Under the pieces are notes generated by a model. That model had not been told where the DNA came from, did not search any database, and was given only the letters and a program-made list of their open reading frames with translations. Positions 15,215 through 22,442 of a DNA stretch of 42,337 nucleotides are shown one piece after another; the first letter of the stretch is position 1; each line of letters begins with the position of its first letter. The translations under genes were made by a program, and so were the position numbers. This DNA comes from a virus. The stretch lies in IMG/VR virus record IMGVR_UViG_3300026521_000011, positions 1 to 42,337 of that record. The stretch is one strand, 5' to 3'.

Positions 15215-17040
15215 TGAAACCAACTATAGAAAATCTTAAAGATACATTCAAGATTAGCTATGATGCTTTTGAGGAGTCTCGTAATGAGGCTCTGAAAGTA
15301 TTAGACCTATATCATAATAGGCACTATACAACGGACCAGCTAAATACATTAGCTCTTAGAGGACAACCAGCTGAAACATTTAACATTATTAAGTTATTTG
15401 GTAGAATGTTATTAGGTTACTACTCTACAATAGTTAATAATGTTAAAATTAACCCAGCTAAAGAAGAGAGTATTATCACTGCTTCAGTTCTTCAAGATAC
15501 TACTGATTATGTGTTTAGAACTAATAACTTTGCTTTAGAAGGTGATAAGATAAAGTTAGATTGTATCTTAACAGGTTTAATGTGTAGTTATACAGATGTA
15601 GTTAAAACTGATGAAGCTGATGAGTTTGGAAGACCTAAGTATGAGATTAAAATTAATCACGTGCCTTCATTAGAGATAGCTCTTGACCCAATGAGTAGAT
15701 TAGATGATTATTCTGATGCTAGATATATTCATAGGTTTAAATGGGTAGCTGAAGAAGAAGTAGATAGTTTATTTGGTAAACGTAAAAGAGAAAAACTAGA
15801 TGCTTATTATAACCATCTAAATATAGATGAAGCAGAATTTGCTTATACATATGGTACAGAGTTCCAAGGACAGTATAAAAGATTTGATAACTACTTAATA
15901 GTTCATACTATTATGAAAGATGGAGACAAGACTTGGTCTGTTTATTGGAGTGGAGAAACTATATTAAGTAAAGAAGAAGTTACTTATAAAGAGGTAAAAA
16001 ACCCTTATAGGGTTCAGAAGCTTAATACTTCAAATAAAGTAGAGTTCTATGGTATGTTTAGAGAGATTACTGAAACACAGAATGCTATCAACCAAGCATT
16101 AATTAAAATTCAGTTAATGGTAAATACTCAAAAAGCTTTTGTTGAAGATGGAGCAGTCGATAATCTATCAGACTTTACAGACCAGTTCAATAGAGTAAAT
16201 GCTATTATACCTGTTAAAGATTTAGCTGGTATTAGAATTGAGAGTTTAACTCGTGAGGTATTAGACCAATATACTGTTATTGATAAAGCACTAGATAGAG
16301 TTCAAAGAGTTCTAAGTATTAATGATAGTTTCTTAGGTATGGCATATGCATCTGATAGTGGAGCTAAGGTTAAGTTACAGCAAAATGCTTCAATGGTTGC
16401 ACAAAGATATAGTACTTCTAAGATTGAACAATTCTATAGATTACTTGGTTGGGATATAGTTAATCTAATTAAACAATACTTTACTGCTCACGATATTGTT
16501 AGAGTATCTGATAATTATCAAGGTAATAAATGGGTTGAATTAAATAAACCATTAGAAATTCCTACTGGATACATAGACCCAAGAACAGGTATGCCTCAAA
16601 CTCGTATGGTGTTTGAGGAAGTGTTAGACCCAGCTAGTGGTAAGCCGGTTAAAGATGAAGATGGTAATATAGTTATGGCACCTATTCCAACTATGGATAC
16701 TGATATAACTTTTACTAAAGCTGAGATTGAGATAGACTCTGTTAGTTTTAATGATGATGATGAAAAGAACCAACAGCTATTAGAGCAGTTTATTAACGGT
16801 CCTTTAGGTAATATTCTTAGTCAAGTTAACCCTGCTGGTTACTTTAGAGCTGGTGCATTATCAATTAAAAATGTTAAATCTAAATATAGCCCAGAACTAG
16901 CAAATATACTAGATGAAACAGCTATGATGTTAGGTGGACAACAGCAAGCAGCTATGCAACAAGGCCAGCTTCCCGGGCAAATGAGCCAAGGCCAAGCTAT
17001 GAATAATATGCCAGGTAGAGCACAAATAGGAGGTGAATAA
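15214..17040 (+). CDS. Portal protein (P22-like)
   Basis: A 608-residue protein forming the dodecameric ring at the capsid vertex through which DNA is packaged and ejected. Recognisable features are the N-terminal FNIIKLFGRMLLGYY segment, the 'IALDPMSRLDDYSDARYIHR' stretch near residue 155 (typical of P22-type portals: 'dp.s...d.sDAry'), a long helical stem (VRAINDS-like region around VLSINDSFLGMAY) and a Gln/Met/Gly-rich tail. It lies ~10 kb downstream of the terminase and capsid genes, although portals normally sit between terminase and scaffold. It is coupled to its neighbours by one-base overlaps. Confidence 0.85.
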   Translation: MKPTIENLKDTFKISYDAFEESRNEALKVLDLYHNRHYTTDQLNTLALRGQPAETFNIIKLFGRMLLGYYSTIVNNVKINPAKEESIITASVLQDTTDYVFRTNNFALEGDKIKLDCILTGLMCSYTDVVKTDEADEFGRPKYEIKINHVPSLEIALDPMSRLDDYSDARYIHRFKWVAEEEVDSLFGKRKREKLDAYYNHLNIDEAEFAYTYGTEFQGQYKRFDNYLIVHTIMKDGDKTWSVYWSGETILSKEEVTYKEVKNPYRVQKLNTSNKVEFYGMFREITETQNAINQALIKIQLMVNTQKAFVEDGAVDNLSDFTDQFNRVNAIIPVKDLAGIRIESLTREVLDQYTVIDKALDRVQRVLSINDSFLGMAYASDSGAKVKLQQNASMVAQRYSTSKIEQFYRLLGWDIVNLIKQYFTAHDIVRVSDNYQGNKWVELNKPLEIPTGYIDPRTGMPQTRMVFEEVLDPASGKPVKDEDGNIVMAPIPTMDTDITFTKAEIEIDSVSFNDDDEKNQQLLEQFINGPLGNILSQVNPAGYFRAGALSIKNVKSKYSPELANILDETAMMLGGQQQAAMQQGQLPGQMSQGQAMNNMPGRAQIGGE

Positions 17041-19172
17041 TGAAACCGTGGGAAATGTTTAAAAGTCAAGAACCTAGTGTGGAGGCTCAACAAGAGTCTC
17101 CTAAGCCTTGGGAGATGTTTAAAAGTCAAGAGACACCAGAAGTTCCTAAAGAACAACCTCAAGTAGAGAAAGAGCCATCTATTAGTTTAGACTTATCGAA
17201 ACCTAGTGAGCAATTTGGATATGAAGTTCCAGGAACAGTACAGGCAGAAGATACTAGTACTACTATGACTTTACCTGAAGTAGAACAAAGTGCTAAGCAA
17301 AGACAAGAGAACATAGAGTATCCTAAACAAGTAGTAGCTGGAATGAGACAATCTGTTAGTTTACCAGCTGCAAAAGTAGTTGAGGACTCTTTAGCTAAAT
17401 TAGGTATTGATGTTGGAACTGAGAGCTCTAAGAACTTATCTAAGATTAATAAGTATATCAAAAAGTATAATGATTCTCATCCTGACCAAGTAATCCATCC
17501 AGCTACTATAGGTAATATAGCTAGTCAATTAGTCGTACCGGCATCTAAAGGTATTAAATCAGTAGCAGCTACAGAAGCTATTTTAAATGCTTTAGATGGT
17601 ATAGGCAAAAGAGAGGATTACGATGATGTTGCTAAAGACGCAGCTGTAGGTGCCGCCTTTGGTGCTGGTAGTATGGCTTTATTTAATAGATTGACTCGTG
17701 ATGTAGGGCCTTTAAGCTATGAAGCAAAAATCTTAATAGATAAACATCCTGAGTTAAATGAGGAAGATGTTCTTAAAGCTTTGGATGGTGTACCTAAGGC
17801 AGACCAAGCATACGCTTTAGCTAATATGGTTGATGATGACTTTGTGGACTTTACTGCTAAATCTTTGCAAACTAATAGGGATAAATTACTTCTTAAGCAA
17901 CAACTAGCAGATAGAACTAAATTAGTTAAAAAGACTATAGGCAATGTAGATAAACAAGTTGAAGAAGCTAAGGATGTATATTCTAAAATGGTTGACGAAG
18001 TAGCAGTCAATAATCCTAATGTTGTAAAGTTTGACTCTATGTTAGATGACTTAGATAAGCTAGTTAAACGTTATGATAAAACACCTAGTAGAGCTTTATC
18101 TATTGTAAACAATATGAAAGCTGATATAGAAGCAGGTAATGGTTTTATGGATGTTAGAACTGCTTTACAGTTTAGAAAAGACCTAAACTACTTAATAGAT
18201 AAATCAACTAGGTATGAGGAAAAGAAAGCATTAAATACTCTTAAAGGTAATGTTGACAAGTTTATATCTGAAAATGTAGATAGCGAGACACTTAGTACTA
18301 TAGATAATGCTATAACAAACTATAGGAGAGCTATGAATAATAGAGATTTTATAGATATTATGGATAAATTCGTAAAGAAAAAAGCTACTGATTGGGTAGG
18401 GTTAAAGAAAGCTCTTAAGAAAGAGAAACTCAGTTCTCCTGAAGTGGATGATGCTATAGATATAGTTAAAGAGTTTGGTGAAAAGTTTAAAAATGATAAA
18501 CAGCTCAGAACAGCAGTTAAAACTAAAGGTCAACAACCAGACGCTGGTGGTGCTCTTAGTACTTGGAGCTATGCAGTTAGTGAAGCAAAAGATGCTTTAA
18601 GATTTTTCGGTGAAAGATATAGAGAGCTAAAAGTTCAGAAAGCTATTTTAAAAAGTATTAGACAAGCTAAAAGCCCATTAGAAGCATTTAAAAATATGGA
18701 ACGTAATAGTGTACCACCTAAGTTACGTAAAGATATGCAAAAAGCTTTATTGCTAGAGTATAAGCCTAGGATGAAAACTACTGGTGATGTTGATTTATAC
18801 CCTAAATATGTTTCAAAAGAAGGTACAGTTGGTTCCGATGCCTCTCAAGTAGCTTTACACGATGCTCAAAGAAATTTAGTTCGAGAAGCATTAGGTAAAA
18901 ACTATAGCGATGAAGTAGTAGAACAAACTAATGATATAGTTCATAATATGGTTAATGGTAAAAGGCCAGATAAGATTATGAAAATGGTTAGTCAAAGAAT
19001 GAAGGCTGATGATAAAGCCGGAAATATGAAAATGCTAAAGAAAATTATAGACCGAGAGTCTGACCTAATAGTTAAAAGAATTCAAAAAGATTTAGGTATA
19101 AAATTACCTAAAAGTGAAGCCGAGAAAATCTATAAACTAAGATTAGATGATATGTTAAAGGAGTGTGAATGA
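17040..19172 (+). CDS. Large internal virion / ejection protein
   Basis: A 710-residue protein, mostly helical and charged. The N-terminus carries a decapeptide repeat, KPWEMFKSQE at residues 2-11 and again at 22-31, separated by Pro/Gln/Glu-rich linker. A helix-rich body follows, with a Gly/Ala stretch at about 197-212 (AAVGAAFGAGSMALF) that could insert into a membrane. No lysozyme or transglycosylase motif is evident. Position after the portal and before the ADP-ribosyltransferase suggests packaged cargo released with the genome. The start shares its A with the portal's stop. Confidence 0.6.
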   Translation: MKPWEMFKSQEPSVEAQQESPKPWEMFKSQETPEVPKEQPQVEKEPSISLDLSKPSEQFGYEVPGTVQAEDTSTTMTLPEVEQSAKQRQENIEYPKQVVAGMRQSVSLPAAKVVEDSLAKLGIDVGTESSKNLSKINKYIKKYNDSHPDQVIHPATIGNIASQLVVPASKGIKSVAATEAILNALDGIGKREDYDDVAKDAAVGAAFGAGSMALFNRLTRDVGPLSYEAKILIDKHPELNEEDVLKALDGVPKADQAYALANMVDDDFVDFTAKSLQTNRDKLLLKQQLADRTKLVKKTIGNVDKQVEEAKDVYSKMVDEVAVNNPNVVKFDSMLDDLDKLVKRYDKTPSRALSIVNNMKADIEAGNGFMDVRTALQFRKDLNYLIDKSTRYEEKKALNTLKGNVDKFISENVDSETLSTIDNAITNYRRAMNNRDFIDIMDKFVKKKATDWVGLKKALKKEKLSSPEVDDAIDIVKEFGEKFKNDKQLRTAVKTKGQQPDAGGALSTWSYAVSEAKDALRFFGERYRELKVQKAILKSIRQAKSPLEAFKNMERNSVPPKLRKDMQKALLLEYKPRMKTTGDVDLYPKYVSKEGTVGSDASQVALHDAQRNLVREALGKNYSDEVVEQTNDIVHNMVNGKRPDKIMKMVSQRMKADDKAGNMKMLKKIIDRESDLIVKRIQKDLGIKLPKSEAEKIYKLRLDDMLKECE

Positions 19173-19729
19173 GTTGTAATAAACTTCTAAGAGAAGCACT
19201 TGATGGTATGGACTCATTTGACGTTATAAATGAATGGACTACAAGTAGTTCTAATATAGTTAGGTCATACTTAGATAAAGGAAGCCACGAAAAACTAGAT
19301 GAGTTCTTTAAGAAAGAAAAACCTACCTATGAGTATAACTCTTATAGGTATGGTACGGTGGATAAAGACTTAGGTTTAAAGAAAGGAGACTTAGTAGAAA
19401 ATCCTTTCCCATTTGCTACTAGTAAAGACCAAGATTTAATAGAAGTATTTAAAGGCTATTCTAGAAGAAGGGCCAGCAGACCTAAGGAAAATAAAAGACT
19501 TGTTAAGTATCATATAGATAACTCAGAAGTTCCTCAGTATGATATATCTGATGTTAATAGTCTGGAGAAAGAAGTTATAGTTAAACCTAAAAGTAAGTTT
19601 ATAGTTAAAGATACTTATGAGGATGATGGAGTATTGAACGTAGTTCTAAAATCTACAAAATCTGACGGTCAAACTAAGAAACTACTTGGATTAGCTGGAG
19701 GATTAAACTCCATAAATGAAGATAATTAA
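19169..19729 (+). CDS. Putative ADP-ribosyltransferase, last gene of the late operon
   Basis: A 186-residue protein with the order of motifs seen in R-S-E class ADP-ribosyltransferases. These are YRYG (Arg60, NAD-binding Arg), PFPFATSKDQDLIEVF (79-94, counterpart of the 'x-S-T-S' strand), and SLEKEVIVKPKSKFIV (131-146), where Glu133-Lys-Glu135 fits the catalytic E-x-E before the typical 'EVil..gs.F.V' strand. A C-terminal beta strand (GVLNVVLKST) completes the fold. Such enzymes attach ADP-ribose from NAD to host proteins, and several phages carry them inside the virion. The middle Ser-Thr-Ser is degenerate (ATS), so activity is inferred, not certain. Confidence 0.62.
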   Translation: MSCNKLLREALDGMDSFDVINEWTTSSSNIVRSYLDKGSHEKLDEFFKKEKPTYEYNSYRYGTVDKDLGLKKGDLVENPFPFATSKDQDLIEVFKGYSRRRASRPKENKRLVKYHIDNSEVPQYDISDVNSLEKEVIVKPKSKFIVKDTYEDDGVLNVVLKSTKSDGQTKKLLGLAGGLNSINEDN

Positions 19730-19766
19730 TCTATATCTCTTGTATATGAGATAATTTATCTAAGAT

Positions 19767-19793
19767 GATATAAGATATTAAATATCTTATATC
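19767..19793. terminator. Palindrome in the convergent intergenic region
   Basis: GATATAAGATATT (19767-19779), one base, AATATCTTATATC (19781-19793): a perfect 13-pair inverted repeat between the ends of the rightward and leftward blocks, flanked by AT-rich sequence. Its symmetry and place fit a bidirectional terminator. The stem is AT-only, so strength is uncertain. Confidence 0.5.
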
Positions 19794-19837
19794 TATCCAT
19801 ATACTTAAAATATGTGATTATTTCTATCATATATTTT

Positions 19838-19851
19838 GAGATAATTATCTC
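19838..19851. repeat. Perfect 14-bp palindrome in the convergent region
   Basis: GAGATAATTATCTC, overlapping the stop of the small leftward gene. A related GAGATAATCTC occurs in the 127-bp end repeat. It may be a second weak hairpin or a binding site. No function can be assigned. Confidence 0.35.
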
Positions 19852-19967
19852 CAAGTTCCGTAGTCATCTTCGTATTTTATATCATCTATGGTAAAATAGT
19901 AGTTTATTGATAACTTAATAACTATTAAAAATATAGCTATTAATAAGAATGATAAAATAAAGCCCAT
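19845..19967 (-). CDS. Small single-pass membrane protein (40 aa)
   Basis: ATG at 19967-19965 directly follows the helicase stop (TAAATG), with AAAGGAG ten bases upstream inside the helicase end. The product starts MGFILSFLLIAIFLIVIKLS (one membrane segment, residues 2-18) and ends in a charged, acidic tail with KYEDDYGTW. It is the last gene of the leftward block. Function is unknown; two other tiny membrane proteins lie 1.5 kb upstream in the same operon. Confidence 0.65.
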   Translation of the reverse strand: MGFILSFLLIAIFLIVIKLSINYYFTIDDIKYEDDYGTWR

Positions 19968-21221
19968 TTATAATATACTCCTTTCATATGTAGAATTGTT
20001 GAAGTCTTCTTTCTTACTCACCTTTTTGTATACCTGCTCACTAATAGCTTTCTTTACAAGTATATGATTAACTACTGTGGTGTTACTACCATTGATATTG
20101 ACCACCCTGTCGCGGCGCTGAATAAACTTGCTGCCAGAATAATCGGAACTAAGTATAACAAAGTGCCTGAGATGGCTAAGGTCAACCCCTTCAGCATGCG
20201 ATGAACTACTATAAATTTTTGCATTTTTAAACCTTTTTTCTAATTTAATTCTCTCACCTACAAAGTGACACATAATCCCAACGTCTTCAGTATCTCCGAA
20301 AGTATCGTAGATATAGTCTATCTTCTCATTATTACCTAAGTCAATATACTCATCATCTACCTTAGCTATACCAGACTCTAACATATGTAAAGAAGTTCTT
20401 AACTTCATAGTAGTATCACAAACTAATGTATACTCATCATTAGCTACAAAACTACTAAACATCTCAGTACGTACTTTAGCTACATTATCTTCTTGTAACT
20501 GGTTATATAACTCTTTAGTTGCTCCGTTTAGTTCTACATAATGTAATTTGTCAGTAGCTTGAACATCTGCACTAATTCCAGCATCTTCTTGAGTCATATA
20601 AACTGTAAACTTATTAATCTCATCTAATAGTTCAGGTTTAAATCTATCATACTGAGCTATATCTCTACCAGCAGCTTTGATATAATAAGGTTCTCCATAC
20701 TTCCTAAAGAAATCATAAAAGTTCTTGAATGGGAATGGATTAAACTTAGATATACTCATCTGGTGGTATATACTATTAGGTGACTCGACTATAGCAGTTC
20801 CACTTAAATGAATGCGGGGCATATTGTAACAAAGAGATTTAATAGTTTTATACCTACCACTAGGTTTTCCTACAGTACCTAAGTTATGTGACTCATCAAT
20901 TATAACTAAATCATAGTCATTAGGATTTAACTTAAGGATAGGTTTTCTTTTAGCATTATCCCATTTACCTACTTGTTCATAGTTTGTAACGTGATATTTG
21001 TGTTTGAGAGTCGCACTGTTCAGAAACTTCTCCCAACCTGGAATTGCTGCCTTCTTTGTTAGAATTAATACACTGTTTATCTTTTCGCTTTTTTCTGCTA
21101 TTAATAAACTTGTGTATGTTTTCCCAGACCGTGGCTTTCCAGCTAAATATACATAGCCAGTGCTTTTCAAAATTTCCCAACATTGCTCTGCCTTTTCTAT
21201 TTGATGTTTAAACGGTTTCAT
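19968..21221 (-). CDS. SF2 DNA helicase
   Basis: A 417-residue superfamily 2 helicase/translocase. It has a GKPRSGKT Walker A near residue 32, IIDESHNLG (DESH box, motif II), HLSGTAI (motif III), and in the second RecA domain HFVILSSDYSGSKFIQRRDR (motifs V and VI, with the arginine finger). It is shorter than most SNF2-type enzymes but resembles phage DEAD/DEAH helicases involved in recombination or replication restart. The start overlaps the gene before it by 14 bases, with AGGAGTACAAA as ribosome site. Confidence 0.85.
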   Translation of the reverse strand: MKPFKHQIEKAEQCWEILKSTGYVYLAGKPRSGKTYTSLLIAEKSEKINSVLILTKKAAIPGWEKFLNSATLKHKYHVTNYEQVGKWDNAKRKPILKLNPNDYDLVIIDESHNLGTVGKPSGRYKTIKSLCYNMPRIHLSGTAIVESPNSIYHQMSISKFNPFPFKNFYDFFRKYGEPYYIKAAGRDIAQYDRFKPELLDEINKFTVYMTQEDAGISADVQATDKLHYVELNGATKELYNQLQEDNVAKVRTEMFSSFVANDEYTLVCDTTMKLRTSLHMLESGIAKVDDEYIDLGNNEKIDYIYDTFGDTEDVGIMCHFVGERIKLEKRFKNAKIYSSSSHAEGVDLSHLRHFVILSSDYSGSKFIQRRDRVVNINGSNTTVVNHILVKKAISEQVYKKVSKKEDFNNSTYERSIL

Positions 21222-21450
21222 TTTGTACTCCTAGTATAATTAAACTCATATCATTATATGTAGTATGGTTGTCTATTTTTTCATTTGATATTCCTAAGTC
21301 TTTATTTAAAACTTTATAAGCCTTCTCTATCTGGTCCTTAAAGTATTTTGTTCTCTCATCCCAGTTAGGGTTCATCAAGTTATGACTGATAGTATTAACT
21401 TTGAAAAAGTAATATGTAGTATCATTTTTGTAATCTTTAGTGTATTTCAT
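21208..21450 (-). CDS. Hypothetical protein (80 aa)
   Basis: A soluble, aromatic- and Asn-rich 80-residue protein (MKYTKDYKNDTTYYFFKV at the start), helical in the middle (YFKDQIEKAYKVLNKDL). The ribosome site AAGGAGTAAAA precedes the ATG. It overlaps the helicase start. No family recognised. Confidence 0.6.
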   Translation of the reverse strand: MKYTKDYKNDTTYYFFKVNTISHNLMNPNWDERTKYFKDQIEKAYKVLNKDLGISNEKIDNHTTYNDMSLIILGVQNETV

Positions 21451-21459
21451 TTTTACTCC

Positions 21460-21558
21460 TTATAACTCTTCATCGAATGCCTCAATCCATAACCTAGCTG
21501 TGAAAAACACAATAGCAGATATTAATAGTATATCTGCTATTGTAAGAATAGTCTTCAT
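21460..21558 (-). CDS. Tiny membrane protein A (32 aa)
   Basis: ATG at 21558-21556 with an excellent AAGGAGTTGCA ribosome site. The product MKTILTIADILLISAIVFF then TARLWIEAFDEEL has one membrane helix (residues 4-20) and an acidic tail. It shares the M-x-TILTI start and exact length with the next small gene, so the two look like diverged duplicates. Too short for ordinary gene finders. Confidence 0.6.
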   Translation of the reverse strand: MKTILTIADILLISAIVFFTARLWIEAFDEEL

Positions 21559-21567
21559 TGCAACTCC

Positions 21568-21666
21568 TTAAAGTTTATCATAGTAGTAACCATTAGCTAC
21601 CAATAATAATGTATCTGCTACCAAAATAAATAAGGCAATAAGTTCTATAGTTAAAATAGTTCCCAT
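21568..21666 (-). CDS. Tiny membrane protein B (32 aa)
   Basis: ATG at 21666-21664, with the strong site AAAGGAGGTTTATA. The product begins MGTILTIELIALFILVADTL and ends VANGYYYDKL, with one membrane helix. Its ATG overlaps the stop of the gene before it by one base (TAATG). It is like tiny protein A in length and N-terminus. Candidates for its role include holin-like, superinfection-exclusion or toxin-type membrane peptides; none can be chosen. Confidence 0.6.
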   Translation of the reverse strand: MGTILTIELIALFILVADTLLLVANGYYYDKL

Positions 21667-21881
21667 TATAAACCTCCTTTAGAGAAGCCTGGACCTCTAT
21701 TTGCTTTTCTCTTCCTCTTTAATCTAGCCTTAGCTAAGGCTAGATTTTTTTCCTCTTCAGTTTGAGTGTCTTTCCAATTCCTATGAATACTTCTTGCTTT
21801 TCTAATGCCTATAGACTCTTGTTGTAATCTAGTAGACATTGCAATAGTCATCATTAATTGTGCTAATATACTTTTCTTCAT
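21666..21881 (-). CDS. Hypothetical basic protein (71 aa)
   Basis: A 71-residue, strongly basic protein (tail KARLKRKRKANRGPGFSKGG) with a short hydrophobic N-terminus (ILAQLMMTIAMS) and a helical middle. It could bind nucleic acid or sit at the membrane through its N-terminus. The ribosome site is AAAAGGAAATAAA. It follows a perfect hairpin at 21899-21931. Confidence 0.55.
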   Translation of the reverse strand: MKKSILAQLMMTIAMSTRLQQESIGIRKARSIHRNWKDTQTEEEKNLALAKARLKRKRKANRGPGFSKGGL

Positions 21882-21898
21882 TTTATTTCCTTTTACCA

Positions 21899-21931
21899 GT
21901 GAGAGATATCATACCAGATGATATCTCTCAC
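21899..21931 (-). other. Perfect 14-bp intercistronic hairpin
   Basis: GTGAGAGATATCAT (21899-21912), loop ACCAG, ATGATATCTCTCAC (21918-21931). No U tract follows on the minus strand, where CTGGTAAAAGGAAATAAA and then the ATG of the next gene come instead. A processing site (RNase III-type) or translation-control hairpin is more likely than a terminator. Confidence 0.55.
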
Positions 21932-21957
21932 ATATTACTGTATGAACTATAAGTAGC

Positions 21958-22152
21958 TTAACCAGAAATCTGTTTGATATTTGGTTTTTCATCTATAACC
22001 TCACACTTAGTAGATTCTAGCCACTTACGTCTATACTCATCTCGTTCATCTTTAAGTATTTCAATCTGCTTAGTTAGTTCACTTAGTACCTCATTTAAAG
22101 TACTAAGTGATTGCATACCAGCTAACTGAAGTAATCCAGTGTCTTTACTCAT
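21958..22152 (-). CDS. Hypothetical coiled-coil protein (64 aa)
   Basis: A 64-residue protein, helical throughout (LSTLNEVLSELTKQIEILKD, then RDEYRRKWLE), ending in a short flexible tail. It overlaps the nuclease gene stop by four bases (ATGA). Possibly a small partner of the nuclease; function unknown. Confidence 0.55.
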   Translation of the reverse strand: MSKDTGLLQLAGMQSLSTLNEVLSELTKQIEILKDERDEYRRKWLESTKCEVIDEKPNIKQISG

Positions 22153-22433
22153 ATCAATAAACCTTTTAAAAACTCTTCCACTTGCTCAACTTCCCAAGCA
22201 ACTATAGAATGTCCACCAGCTAATCTAATCTGGTCCAAGTTATACTCTTGAAGCTTAGAAACATTATTCCTAGTTTTAGGTGTTTTAACTTCTATACCGA
22301 AGAATACTCCTTCATAACAACCTAAGATGTCAGGTACACCAGATTTAGTAGCACTAACTACCTTAACTACATAACATCCCTCTTTCTCGAGGAATGTTAT
22401 AATTTTCTTTTGTATTTGTTGTTCTGTTGCCAT
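22149..22433 (-). CDS. VRR-NUC domain endonuclease
   Basis: A 94-residue stand-alone VRR-NUC nuclease of the PD-(D/E)xK superfamily. Visible are GVPDILG (Pro34-Asp35), FFGIEVKTP (Glu48-x-Lys50) and the downstream Gln helix (SKLQEYNLDQIRLAGG). Phage VRR-NUC proteins act on branched DNA such as Holliday junctions in recombination or DNA debranching before packaging. Length is typical. It lies in the replication operon between RNR and small early proteins. Confidence 0.88.
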   Translation of the reverse strand: MATEQQIQKKIITFLEKEGCYVVKVVSATKSGVPDILGCYEGVFFGIEVKTPKTRNNVSKLQEYNLDQIRLAGGHSIVAWEVEQVEEFLKGLLI

Positions 22434-22442
22434 CTATAACTC

